Assembly (NCBI GenBank): GCA_005883585.1
Contig: VBFD01000125.1
Span: 43,889 to 107,888 of the forward strand
Source of the DNA: UBA10449 sp005883585
GTDB taxonomy: Bacteria > Chloroflexota > Dormibacteria > Dormibacterales > Dormibacteraceae
Direction: 5' to 3'
Length of the DNA: 64,000 nucleotides
The notes below the pieces were generated by a model, which was not told the DNA's origin, did not search any database, and worked only from the letters and a program-made list of their open reading frames with translations. This document shows positions 35,156-43,008 of this stretch, one piece after another. The position numbers were made by a program, and so were the translations under genes. Numbering within the stretch: position 1 is the stretch's first letter; each line of letters opens with the position of its first letter.

Positions 35156-35734
35156 ATGGCCAAGCCGAAGCTCACCCAGCGCGATCCCATCCCTGAGCTG
35201 ATCGAATCGCTGCTGGCCGATCTCGGCGAGGATCCATCGCGGCAGGGACTGAAGGCGACGCCCAGCCGGGTGTCTCGAGCGCTCCGCGAGCTGACCGACG
35301 GCTACGGCGTCAGCGCGGCGGACATCATCGCCGGCGCCGTTTTCGACCAGGACTACGACGAGATGGTGCTGGTCAAGGACATTCCTTTCTATAGCCTCTG
35401 CGAGCATCACATGCTGCCGTTCTTTGGCAGCTGCCACGTCGGCTATCTGCCCAAGGGCAAGGTGGTCGGGCTGAGCAAGATCCCGCGGATCGTCGGCGCG
35501 TTCGCCCACCGGCTCCAGCTGCAGGAGCGAATGACCAAAGAGATCGCCGAAGCTCTGAACGAAGGGGTCGCGCCCAAGGGAGTCGGAGTCGTCGTCGAGG
35601 CGCGACATCTGTGCATGGAGATGCGCGGGGTGCAGAAGCCTGGCGGACAGCTGATCACCTCGTGCATGCTCGGCACATTCCGAAAAGACGCGCGCACGCG
35701 CGCGGAGTTCCTGGACCTGATCCGCCGCCCCTAG
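35156..35734 (+). CDS. folE: GTP cyclohydrolase I
   Basis: FolE converts GTP to dihydroneopterin triphosphate for folate synthesis. The 192-residue protein has IESLLADLGEDPSRQGLKATPSRV, zinc/active-site LCEHHMLPFFGSCHVGYLP, LSKIPRIVGAFAHRLQLQERM and VVVEARHLCMEMRGVQKPG. The ATG at 35156 fits family length; a longer frame to 35066 is shadow of the divergent PHP gene. Only 25 bases separate the two divergent starts. Confidence 0.93.
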   Translation: MAKPKLTQRDPIPELIESLLADLGEDPSRQGLKATPSRVSRALRELTDGYGVSAADIIAGAVFDQDYDEMVLVKDIPFYSLCEHHMLPFFGSCHVGYLPKGKVVGLSKIPRIVGAFAHRLQLQERMTKEIAEALNEGVAPKGVGVVVEARHLCMEMRGVQKPGGQLITSCMLGTFRKDARTRAEFLDLIRRP

Positions 35735-35771
35735 GGCACGCATCCGAACCTAAACCAAGCTCGTCGCACAC

Positions 35772-35816
35772 ATAAACGGTCCTTTATGCTTTAGACTTCG
35801 ATAAAGGAACCTTTAT
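35772..35816 (+). promoter_or_regulatory. Two ATAAAGGNNCCTTTAT-type operators ahead of the ArsR/ino1 operon
   Basis: ATAAACGGTCCTTTAT (35772-35787) and ATAAAGGAACCTTTAT (35801-35816) are 16-base palindromes with centres 29 bases apart; the second is perfect outside its two central bases. A possible -10 (TAGACT, 35792-35797) lies between them, and the second site covers the ribosome site (AAAGGA) and start codon of the ArsR gene. Size and symmetry fit an ArsR-family dimer, so autoregulation of the whole operon is likely. Confidence 0.65.
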
Positions 35817-36138
35817 GTTTCTCCAGAGTCCGCGTCACGAGCTTCCGGACCACTTTCGGTCCTTCGCCAACCCCACGCGCCTGCGCATCCTGGAGCGCTT
35901 GGGCAAGGTCGGCGAAGAAAACGTCAACGATCTCGCGCTCCACATGCGCATGAGCCAGCCGAGGATCTCGTGGCACCTGCGCATGCTGCGCGTCGGCGGG
36001 GTCGTCCGGACGCGCCGCGACGGTCGTCAGGTGTACTGCTCGTTGGACGTCGAGAACATCGCGCGCGAGCGCGCGCGACTGGATGAGTTGCTGGGCATCA
36101 CAGAGCAAATGAAAGTTCGCGAGGAGGTCGGGGCATGA
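35815..36138 (+). CDS. ArsR family transcriptional regulator heading the inositol-lipid operon
   Basis: The 107-residue winged-helix protein has HFRSFANPTRLRILERLGKV, then NVNDLALHMRMSQPRISWHLRMLRVGGVVRTRRDGRQVYCSL, a full ArsR HTH and wing. The classic metal-site motif ELCVCDL is absent, so a metal ligand is not indicated. It overlaps ino1 (ATGA) and has two operator-like palindromes upstream. It probably controls inositol phospholipid synthesis. Confidence 0.9.
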   Translation: MFLQSPRHELPDHFRSFANPTRLRILERLGKVGEENVNDLALHMRMSQPRISWHLRMLRVGGVVRTRRDGRQVYCSLDVENIARERARLDELLGITEQMKVREEVGA

Positions 36139-37316
36139 AGAACGGCCAGAAGAACGGCCACAGGAACGGTCAGCACAACGGCAAGGTTCGCGTCGCGATA
36201 GTCGGCGTGGGCAACTGCGCGTCGTCGTTCGTGCAGGGTGTCCACTACTACCGCGACGCCTCAGAGAAGACATTCGTGCCCGGGCTGATGCACGTAAGCC
36301 TCGGCGGCTATCACATCAACGACATCGAGTTCGTCGCCGCGTTCGACGTGGACAAGAAGAAGGTCGGACTCGACCTCTCCGACGCCATCTTTGCCGGCGC
36401 CAACAACACGGTGAAGTTCACGGACGTACCGAAGACGGGCGTCAAGGTCCAGCGCGGAATGACTCACGACGGGATCGGCAAATACCTCGCCGACATCGTC
36501 GTCAAGGCTCCCGGCGAGACCTCGGACGTGGTCGGCATCCTCAAGAAGACGAAGGCCGACGTGCTGGTCAACTACCTACCGGTCGGCTCCGAAGAGGCGA
36601 CGAAGTGGTACGTCGAGCAGGCCTTGCAGGCCGGTGTCGGCTTCGTCAACTGCATCCCGGTGTTCATCGCCCGCGAGACCTATTGGCAGAAGCGCTTCAG
36701 TGACAAGGGGCTGCCGGTCATCGGCGACGACATCAAGTCGCAGGTCGGCGCGACCATCATCCACCGCGTGCTCACGCGCCTGTTCCGCGACCGCGGCGTC
36801 AAGCTCGAGCGCACCTACCAGCTCAACTTCGGCGGCAACACGGACTTCCTGAACATGCTCGAGCGCGACCGCCTGATGTCGAAGAAGATCTCGAAGACGC
36901 GCTCGGTGACCTCACAGCTCGATTACGACATCGGCGCTGACAACGTCCACATCGGCCCGTCCGATTACGTGCCCTGGCTGAACGACCGCAAGTGGGCGTA
37001 CATCCGCCTCGAGGGACGCTCGTTCGGCGACGTGCCTCTCAACGTCGAGCTCAAGCTCGAGGTGCACGACTCGCCAAACTCAGCAGGCATCGTCATCGAC
37101 GCCGTCCGATGCATCAAGCTCGCCCTCGACCGCGGCATGGGGGGTGCGCTCGAAGCACCAAGTTCGTACTTCATGAAGTCGCCGCCGGTGCAGTACAGCG
37201 ACTCCGAGGCGAAAAGCCTGGTGGAGGAGTTCATCGATGCTGGTAAGGCCACGTCGAACGGCCGCCCCCGCCGCATCGCGCGAACAAAGCCGGCGACCGC
37301 AGCTGCTCGGCACTAG
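36135..37316 (+). CDS. ino1: Myo-inositol-1-phosphate synthase
   Basis: Ino1 converts glucose 6-phosphate to inositol 1-phosphate using NAD. The 393-residue protein has a Rossmann start (KVRVAIVGVGNCASSFVQGV), VLVNYLPVGSEEATKWYVEQAL, GDDIKSQVGATIIHRVL and LNFGGNTDFLNM, the pattern of the short actinobacterial-type enzyme. An N-terminal Lys/Asn/Gly-rich tag (residues 2-16, repeated NG units) is not part of the fold. It supplies inositol for the lipid genes that follow. The last 80 bases overlap the first acyltransferase frame. Confidence 0.93.
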   Translation: MKNGQKNGHRNGQHNGKVRVAIVGVGNCASSFVQGVHYYRDASEKTFVPGLMHVSLGGYHINDIEFVAAFDVDKKKVGLDLSDAIFAGANNTVKFTDVPKTGVKVQRGMTHDGIGKYLADIVVKAPGETSDVVGILKKTKADVLVNYLPVGSEEATKWYVEQALQAGVGFVNCIPVFIARETYWQKRFSDKGLPVIGDDIKSQVGATIIHRVLTRLFRDRGVKLERTYQLNFGGNTDFLNMLERDRLMSKKISKTRSVTSQLDYDIGADNVHIGPSDYVPWLNDRKWAYIRLEGRSFGDVPLNVELKLEVHDSPNSAGIVIDAVRCIKLALDRGMGGALEAPSSYFMKSPPVQYSDSEAKSLVEEFIDAGKATSNGRPRRIARTKPATAAARH

Positions 37317-38151
37317 CTACAGAGCCGGTGCGCGGATCCTGCGGGCGGTCCCGCCGGGCGTCCGCCATGCGGCCGCGGCGCCCGGCGGCGCGGCATGGTA
37401 CTGGCTAAGCTCCGGTCAGCGACACGCAGCGCTCGAAAACTACGCGGCCGCCCTTGGGCGACGCCCGACGGACCCTGAGGTGGCGCGGGTGGCCAGGCGG
37501 GCCTTTCAGAACTACGGCCGGATGCTGATGGATTTCCTGTTGATCGGCAGTCTCACTCCGGATGAGCTGGTCGAGCGTGTCACGCTCGAGGGCCGCGAGG
37601 ACCTCGAAGCTGCTCTGGCCCGCGGTCGTGGCGTCATCATGGCCGTGCCGCACATGGGCTCGTGGGACATGGCGGGCGCCTACGCCGGTGCGATCGGGTA
37701 TCCGATCGCGGCCGTCGCCGACAAGTTCCCCGGATCGCTGAACGATGCGGTTGTGGAAACCCGGCAGCGATTCGGGATGAACGTGATCATGCTCGGACGC
37801 ACCGCCATCCGGGCAATTACCGAAGCGCTGCGGGCAAACCATATCGTCGCCCTTCTCTGCGACCTGGAGCAGGGCCCGGGCGTGGACGTCCGTTTCTTCG
37901 GGCGGCACGCGATCGTGCCGGGGGGCCCCGCCGCGCTTGCCCTCAAGACCGGGGCTGCCTTGATGCCGGCTTGCCAGTACGCGGTCGCGCCGGGTCGTCA
38001 TCACATCCAGCTCGATGCTGCCCTGGGCGTCCACGAAGGGGACACCAAAGAACACCTCATGCAGCGCGTCGTCGAGCGGTTCGAGGATTTCATCAAAGAA
38101 CGCCCTGACCAGTGGTACGCGTTTCGGCCAATGTTCAGGGCTGGGGAGTGA
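37237..38151 (+). CDS. LPLAT-family acyltransferase 1 (PatA/HtrB-like)
   Basis: Members of this family acylate lipid A or phosphatidylinositol mannosides. The 304-residue protein has RRAFQNYGRMLMDFLLIGSL, the HX4D-like active site HMGSWDMAGAY, DLEQGPGVDVRFFGRHAIVPGGPAALALKTG and a C-terminal ERPDQWYAFRPMF. ATG 37237 overlaps ino1 by 80 bases; since conservation seems to begin near residue 25 (GTSYRAGARILRA), an alternative non-ATG start after the ino1 stop is possible. Context (ino1, PimA-like enzyme) favours a PIM acyltransferase role. Confidence 0.85.
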   Translation: MLVRPRRTAAPAASREQSRRPQLLGTSYRAGARILRAVPPGVRHAAAAPGGAAWYWLSSGQRHAALENYAAALGRRPTDPEVARVARRAFQNYGRMLMDFLLIGSLTPDELVERVTLEGREDLEAALARGRGVIMAVPHMGSWDMAGAYAGAIGYPIAAVADKFPGSLNDAVVETRQRFGMNVIMLGRTAIRAITEALRANHIVALLCDLEQGPGVDVRFFGRHAIVPGGPAALALKTGAALMPACQYAVAPGRHHIQLDAALGVHEGDTKEHLMQRVVERFEDFIKERPDQWYAFRPMFRAGE

Positions 38152-39026
38152 GTGAGTGGCGCTGGCGCGCATTCAAGATCGTCCAATCATTGGTGGAGCG
38201 GTTGCCCCGGGCGTGGGCCTATGCGCTCGCCGTTGTGGCGGCACGATTCGCCTGGTGGTTCTCACCGCTCGCGCGGCCCCGCCTCGAGTACAACCTCAAG
38301 GTGGCGTGCCCGGAGCTCACGCCACTGGAGCTGCGGAAGCTCTCGTGGCTGAACTTTCGCAATCACGCCAAGGCGTATGCCGACCTCATGCTCCTGCCTC
38401 GCATGAAGGTCGAGGCGATGCGCCCTCTTCTCCACGTCGGCCAGAAGGAGCTGGACTACCTCGAGCAAGCACGCGCGTCCGGCAAGGGCGTCATGGTGGT
38501 GTCGTGCCACATGGGCTCGTACGAGGTAGTTTCCGCGATCTGGTCGGCGACCCTCGCGCCGGTCAGCCTATTTGCCGAGGAGCTGGAACCCCGGGCCCTG
38601 TTCGAGTGGTACCGCGACACCAGAGCGCGTCTGGGGATCAGCGTCCTGCCTCTGCATCTGGGCGGGTTGCGCAAGGTCACCCAGGCGCTGCAGGAACAGG
38701 AGATGGTCGTCACCGCGATCGATCGCGACATCACCGGGACTGGTCAGATGATGCCTTTCTTCGGCCGCCCTGCACCGATTCCGCTCGGACCCGCGGCGCT
38801 TTCGCTGCGCCTGGGCACTCCGCTCTTGCCCGTGTGCGTTTTCCGGCTGCCCGACGACACATACGACGTGGAGGGCGCGCCGCCGGTGTTCGCGAATTCA
38901 ACGGGCGATGCGAAGGCGGACGAGGTCCGAGTGACGCAAGAGCTGCTGATGCACATCGAGGGATTCATCCGCCGGCATCCGGAGCAGTGGCACGTGCCTC
39001 ATCGGATCTGGGAGGGCTCTCCCTAA
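38148..39026 (+). CDS. LPLAT-family acyltransferase 2 (PatA/HtrB-like)
   Basis: A second, diverged copy of 292 residues: WRAFKIVQSLVERLPRAWAYALAV, the active site CHMGSYEVVSAIW, AIDRDITGTGQMMPFFGRPAPIPLGPAALSLRLG, and HPEQWHVPHRIWEG. Its GTG overlaps the stop of copy 1 (GTGA). Two acyltransferases in tandem could add acyl chains at two positions (mannose and inositol in PIMs), but which does which cannot be told. Confidence 0.86.
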   Translation: MSEWRWRAFKIVQSLVERLPRAWAYALAVVAARFAWWFSPLARPRLEYNLKVACPELTPLELRKLSWLNFRNHAKAYADLMLLPRMKVEAMRPLLHVGQKELDYLEQARASGKGVMVVSCHMGSYEVVSAIWSATLAPVSLFAEELEPRALFEWYRDTRARLGISVLPLHLGGLRKVTQALQEQEMVVTAIDRDITGTGQMMPFFGRPAPIPLGPAALSLRLGTPLLPVCVFRLPDDTYDVEGAPPVFANSTGDAKADEVRVTQELLMHIEGFIRRHPEQWHVPHRIWEGSP

Positions 39027-39027
39027 A

Positions 39028-40200
39028 GTGAAAGTAGGGCTTGTCTCACCGTACGACTTCGCATCGCCGGGTGGCGTGACGGATCACGTTCGCCACCTCG
39101 CGCGCCAGCTGCGCCGGCTTGACCATCAGGTGCGCATTTTCGCGCCCTCCAGCCGCGCCGACGTGGACTTCGATTCCGCCGAGTTCTATCGGATCGGCAG
39201 CCCCATCTCTCTGCCGGTGAACGACTCCGTCGCCCGCATCACGCTCAGCTTCCACCTCGCAGACCGAGTGTCCGCGATCGTCGAGCGCGAGCGATTCGAC
39301 GTACTCCATTTCCACGAGCCGCTCATGCCGGCACTACCCATCACGATGCTGCGAATGTCGCAAACCGCAAATGTCGGCACGTTCCACGCCTTCGCCAAAT
39401 CGAACATCGGCTATCTCTACGGCCGCCCAATCCTCGAGCCGTACCTCGCGCACCTTGACCGCGGAATCGCGGTGAGCGAACCCGCGAAGGCTTTTGTCAA
39501 CCGTTACTTTCCGGACTTCCCGCTCCGCGTTATTCCCAACGGGATCGACATCAGCGTGTTTCATCCTGGGCACCCACCGATCCGACACTTGCGCGACGAC
39601 CGCGTCAACATCCTTTTCGTCGGCAGGCTCGAAAAGCGCAAGGGACTCGGATACCTCTTGCGCGCTTACGAGTTCATGAAGCCGCGCGTCCCCAACACGC
39701 GGCTCATCGTCGTCGGCGACGGGCCGCTCAGGAACAGTGTCGAGTCGTACATCTCCAGGCACCGGCTGCCGGACGTCGTGATGGCCGGCTACGTCCCGGA
39801 CTCCGTGCTGCCTCGCTACTACTGCAGCGCCGACATCTTCTGCGCACCGGCGACGGGCGCTGAGAGCTTCGGCATCGTGCTGCTGGAGGCGATGGCCAGC
39901 GGTCTGCCGGTCGTCGCGACGGAGATCGACGGCTACATGTCCGTGCTGGAGCCGGGCCTCGACAGCCTCACGGTGAGGCCCAAAGGCTGGGCCGAGCTCG
40001 GGGCGGCGCTGGTCATCCTCGCGCGCGACGCCCACCTGCGCAAGCGAATGGGCGACTACGGCCTCGAGAAGGCACACCAGTACGCGTGGGAGGAAGTGGC
40101 GTCGCAAGTGCTGGAGGTCTATGGCGAGGCGCGGCAAGCGCGTGCGCAGCGAGCGGCAGTGGGTTCGCGAGAGGTGATGAATGTTCACGACGCGGTTTGA
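39028..40200 (+). CDS. pimA: GT4 glycosyltransferase, phosphatidylinositol mannosyltransferase (PimA)-like
   Basis: PimA adds the first mannose from GDP-mannose to phosphatidylinositol at the inner membrane face. The 390-residue GT-B protein begins KVGLVSPYDFASPGGVTDHVRHLARQL and has FHEPLMPALPITML, NIGYLYGRPILEPYLAHLDRGIAVSEPA, RVIPNGIDISVFHPG, LFVGRLEKRKGLGYLL and the GT4 E-x7-E motif in GAESFGIVLLEAMASGLPVVA. The N-terminal pattern is close to actinobacterial PimA. Symbol assigned on family and operon context. Start is GTG, one base after the previous stop codon. Confidence 0.82.
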   Translation: MKVGLVSPYDFASPGGVTDHVRHLARQLRRLDHQVRIFAPSSRADVDFDSAEFYRIGSPISLPVNDSVARITLSFHLADRVSAIVERERFDVLHFHEPLMPALPITMLRMSQTANVGTFHAFAKSNIGYLYGRPILEPYLAHLDRGIAVSEPAKAFVNRYFPDFPLRVIPNGIDISVFHPGHPPIRHLRDDRVNILFVGRLEKRKGLGYLLRAYEFMKPRVPNTRLIVVGDGPLRNSVESYISRHRLPDVVMAGYVPDSVLPRYYCSADIFCAPATGAESFGIVLLEAMASGLPVVATEIDGYMSVLEPGLDSLTVRPKGWAELGAALVILARDAHLRKRMGDYGLEKAHQYAWEEVASQVLEVYGEARQARAQRAAVGSREVMNVHDAV

Positions 40201-40837
40201 AGCCTGGGTCCGTCGACACGCGGAGGCGCTGATGACCGCGCTCGGCCGGCTGCCGGTGACTCCCAATCAGATCACCGTCCTCGGCACCCTGTTGACGTTC
40301 GTCGCCGCGGTGCTCACCGCCGCGGGTCAGCTGCGTTGGGGCGGGATCGTGCTTGGTTTCGCGGGCACGTTCGACATCCTCGACGGCGCCCTGGCGCGCT
40401 CGACCCGGCGCAGCTATCCCTACGGCGCCTTCCTGGACTCCACCCTCGACCGCTACTCGGAAGGGGCCATGTACCTGGGGCTGGTCGCATATTTCGCCAC
40501 CTTTGGCGGGCCGCTCCAGCGTTGGCTCCTGCTTGGGACCGTCGCGGCGCTCGCGGGTTCGTTCCTGGTGAGCTACGTGCGGGCCAGGGCCCAGAGCCTG
40601 GGCTTCACATGCGAGACGGGATTGTTCGCGCGACCTGAGCGGGTCGTTGCGCTCGTGGTCGGTTTGATCTTCGGCGGAGTCGTGCTGGCGGGCGTCGTCT
40701 TCCTGCTCGCCATCCTGACCAACCTGACCGCCCTGCAGCGCATCCGCGAGGTGTGGCTGCAGGGCCGCGCCCAGCGGCTGGCACGCGAGCGCGAGGCTGC
40801 GAAAGCGCCGGCGAGCGGCCAACCCGTCAAGCCGTAG
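40181..40837 (+). CDS. CDP-alcohol phosphatidyltransferase, probable phosphatidylinositol (phosphate) synthase
   Basis: The 218-residue membrane enzyme carries the family motif D-x2-D-G-x2-A-R-x8-G-x3-D-x3-D as DILDGALARSTRRSYPYGAF then LDSTLDR. It joins a CDP-diacylglycerol lipid to an alcohol. With ino1 and pimA in the same operon, inositol 1-phosphate (as in mycobacterial PIP synthase) is the likely acceptor; a phosphatidylglycerophosphate synthase is less likely. Six hydrophobic segments are visible. The ATG overlaps the end of pimA by 20 bases. Confidence 0.85.
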   Translation: MFTTRFEAWVRRHAEALMTALGRLPVTPNQITVLGTLLTFVAAVLTAAGQLRWGGIVLGFAGTFDILDGALARSTRRSYPYGAFLDSTLDRYSEGAMYLGLVAYFATFGGPLQRWLLLGTVAALAGSFLVSYVRARAQSLGFTCETGLFARPERVVALVVGLIFGGVVLAGVVFLLAILTNLTALQRIREVWLQGRAQRLAREREAAKAPASGQPVKP

Positions 40838-40962
40838 AAAGCGCGGGGACAGTTGTCCCCTCGCCCTCTCCTCGGCCACGCTGGGTGGCGCTTGGATGGG
40901 GCGTAGGTGACGGCCGGAATAAATCCGGCCTAAGCCTCCACTTTGGGTTCTTTTTGAGAGGT
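40838..40962 (+). terminator. Hairpins after the inositol-lipid operon
   Basis: Two perfect stems follow the last operon gene: GGGGACA/TGTCCCC (40845-40860) and GGCCGGA/TCCGGCC around ATAAA (40912-40930). A T-run (TTCTTTTTG) comes about 20 bases after the second. They could end transcription, although the T-run is too distant for a textbook terminator. The sequence then enters the N gap. Confidence 0.45.
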
Positions 40963-40984
40963 NNNNNNNNNNNNNNNNNNNNNN
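40963..40984. other. Assembly gap (22 N)
   Basis: Twenty-two undefined bases join two contigs. The gene on the right lacks its N-terminal third or more, so the real missing sequence must be larger than 22 bases or the join is wrong. Frames read across the gap are meaningless. Confidence 0.97.
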
Positions 40985-41778
40985 TGCCTGAAGCGCCACT
41001 TCACCGCCACCCCGATTACTGGGAGGACGACCGCATCAAGGCGCTGTCCATCAACGAGCTCAGGCTCCTTCCCGACAAGCCGCCGGAGTTCCACGAGCTC
41101 TCGCTGCAGGCGTTCCTGAACCTGAAGCCCGCGGTGGGAACGAGGAGAGTGGCGCTGGTCGCGAACGTCGGTCGCCTTCGCGATCAAGACCAGGGCGTGC
41201 TCCTCAAGACGTTGGAGGAACCTCATCCGCATCGCGTGATCGTCCTCACCACCCCGAGCCTCAACCCGTTCGTCGTGCTGCCGACCGTGGTCTCGCGCTG
41301 CCAGCGGCTGTTCTTCCACCCGGTCCCGGCGCTAGAGATCGAACGCCTGCTGCTCAAGCTCGATGTCGAACCGGGACGGGCGCGCCTTCTGGCCGAGCTC
41401 TCCCGAGGGCGGCCGGGCTGGACATTGCGCGTCGCCGGCGACGAGACGGTCATCGACCTGCACGAGGAATGGACGCGGCGCCTCGAGGAGGTTTTCGGCG
41501 CCCCCGCCGATGTGCCGCTGCGCGTCGCGGCCGAGCTGGACGGAAGTCAGATGGCATGGCGGCGCAGCGAAGGCGACGTCGAGGACCCTGCCTTGTTTGC
41601 GATCGCGAGCTGGCAGATCGAGCTGCGCCGGCGCATGCTGGCCAGTCGCGGCCGGGAGCAGGGCCGCTGGGCTCGCCTTCTCGAGCTGTCGTACGACACG
41701 CTCGGCTATCTGGAGCAGAACGTCAGCCCGCGCCTCGCCTTTGAGACGTTTCTCCTCGAATGTCGAAAAGCTTCCTGA
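40985..41778 (+). CDS. holB: DNA polymerase III delta' subunit (HolB), 5'-truncated by the gap
   Basis: The frame entering from the N gap gives about 263 residues. RRVALVANVGRLRDQDQGVLLKTLEEPHPHRVIVLTTPSLNPFVVLPTVVSRCQRLFF is the conserved sensor/SRC region of clamp-loader delta' and gamma subunits, which open the sliding clamp on DNA. The C-terminal helical collar domain follows. The P-loop-like and zinc-binding N-terminus is missing. Its end overlaps hisC by 19 bases. Confidence 0.85.
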
Positions 41779-42815
41779 AAAAAGCCCTCGAGGGCTACCA
41801 CCCGTACGTGCCCGGCGAGCAGCCGCCCGACGGCGAGGACTGGGTCAAGCTCAACACGAACGAGTCTCCGCTGCCGCCGTCACCAAGGGTCATCGAGGCG
41901 ATCAAGGCCGCGGCAGGCGAATCGCTGCGCCTGTATCCGAGTCCGACAGGGGCGCCGGCTCGGTTGGCGATCGCCGCACATTTCGGCCTTGACGCGAACC
42001 AGGTCGCGCTCGGAAACGGCGCCGACGAGCTGATCGAGATGTGCTTTCGCGCGTTCGTGGGAGCCGGCGATCGCGTCGCCTACTCGACGCCGACGTATCC
42101 GCTGCTCGAGCCGCTGTGCCGGGTGCACGAGGCCATTCCCTCAACCCATCCGGCCGCCGAAGGCTGGACCTGGACGGAAGCCCTCTTCGAGGATCCGGCC
42201 CCGCTCAAGTTCCTGGTCAACCCGAACTCGCCCACCGGCACCCATCACGGGCGGCTGTCGGTGGAGCGCGTGGTCGCGCGATCGCGCGGCGTCGTCGTGC
42301 TCGACGAGGCTTATGTCGACTTCGCGACGGAGTCGCAGGTCGACTTGATCGGCAAGTTCCCGAACCTGATCATCCTGCGCACAATGTCGAAGTCGTATGC
42401 ACTCGCGGGCATGCGCATCGGCTTCGCGCTCGGCAGCCCGGCGGCGATCGTGGCCCTCGACGCCGTCAAGGATTCGTACAACATCAACCGCCTGGCCATC
42501 GTCGCCGCGGTGGCCGCGATCGAGGACGAGGAGCACCACCGCAAGATCGTCGACTACGTGGTCCGCGAGCGAGCCTGGCTCGAGGAGCAGCTCCGTGAAG
42601 AAGGCTTTGAGCATTCGCCGTCGGCGGCCAACTTCGTCTTCGTCAAACCGCCTTTGGACTCGTCTGCGGCCGCAGTCGCCGATGCCCTGCGTGAGCGCCG
42701 GGTCCTCGTCCGCCATTACGATCGTGAGCCGATCGCGGGTTGGTTCCGCATCACCATTGGCACTCGCGAGCAGCACCAGCGCCTGCTCGCAGCCCTGAAG
42801 GAGATATTGAGTTGA
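41760..42815 (+). CDS. hisC: Histidinol-phosphate aminotransferase
   Basis: HisC transaminates imidazole-acetol phosphate in histidine synthesis. The 351-residue class I/II PLP enzyme begins FLKKALEGYHPYVPGEQP and has KLNTNESPLPPSP, LGNGADELIEMCFRAF, LVNPNSPTGTHHGRLS, VVVLDEAYVDFA and the PLP lysine in TMSKSYALAGMRIGFALG. It overlaps holB at its start. A structured inverted-repeat element begins two bases after its stop. Confidence 0.93.
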   Translation: MSKSFLKKALEGYHPYVPGEQPPDGEDWVKLNTNESPLPPSPRVIEAIKAAAGESLRLYPSPTGAPARLAIAAHFGLDANQVALGNGADELIEMCFRAFVGAGDRVAYSTPTYPLLEPLCRVHEAIPSTHPAAEGWTWTEALFEDPAPLKFLVNPNSPTGTHHGRLSVERVVARSRGVVVLDEAYVDFATESQVDLIGKFPNLIILRTMSKSYALAGMRIGFALGSPAAIVALDAVKDSYNINRLAIVAAVAAIEDEEHHRKIVDYVVRERAWLEEQLREEGFEHSPSAANFVFVKPPLDSSAAAVADALRERRVLVRHYDREPIAGWFRITIGTREQHQRLLAALKEILS

Positions 42816-42817
42816 GA

Positions 42818-42997
42818 CCGGAGATGCCAGCCGGATCTTTGGGCCCCATGCGGCCCGATCCGTGCGTTGGGGGGCCCGGCCCTTCGCATCCTCCCGCGCT
42901 TCGCGCGGGGACCCCAGAGGAATGCGCTCCTCCTAGGTCCACCCCCGCCTTCGGCTTGGACCACCTGGATGCCCAAATGTCTCGGCTGGCACTCCGG
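42818..42997. repeat. Structured inverted-repeat element, copy 2
   Basis: Arms of 27 bases at 42818-42844 and 42971-42997 pair with only small bulges (left arm ends TTTGGGC, right arm begins GCCCAAA). Between them are three further stems: GGGCCCC with GGGGCCC (42841-42877), a long one with CGCATCCTC and GAGGAATGCG around a CGCGC-TTC-GCGCG core (42886-42926), and GGTCCA with TGGACC around GCC-TTC-GGC (42936-42962). This predicts a multi-branched RNA fold. The central GCGGGGACCCCAGAGG resembles copy 1. No ORF of note. It fills the whole gap between hisC and the HD gene. Confidence 0.65.
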
Positions 42998-43008
42998 CCC
43001 CAACTCAT

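Noticed and set aside
36138..36185. Repeated AACGGYCA units at the start of ino1 as a DNA repeat element
   Set aside because: The repeats encode an in-frame Asn/Gly/Lys-rich leader peptide; a similar short Asn/Arg-rich leader occurs on PdxS, so it is a protein feature.
40753..41778. A continuous gene running through the N gap
   Set aside because: The frame is open only because N is read as unknown; upstream it is a shadow of the CDP-alcohol transferase.
42818..42997. Insertion sequence or CRISPR unit
   Set aside because: No transposase, no target duplication that I can see, and no regularly spaced direct repeats; kept only as an inverted-repeat element.
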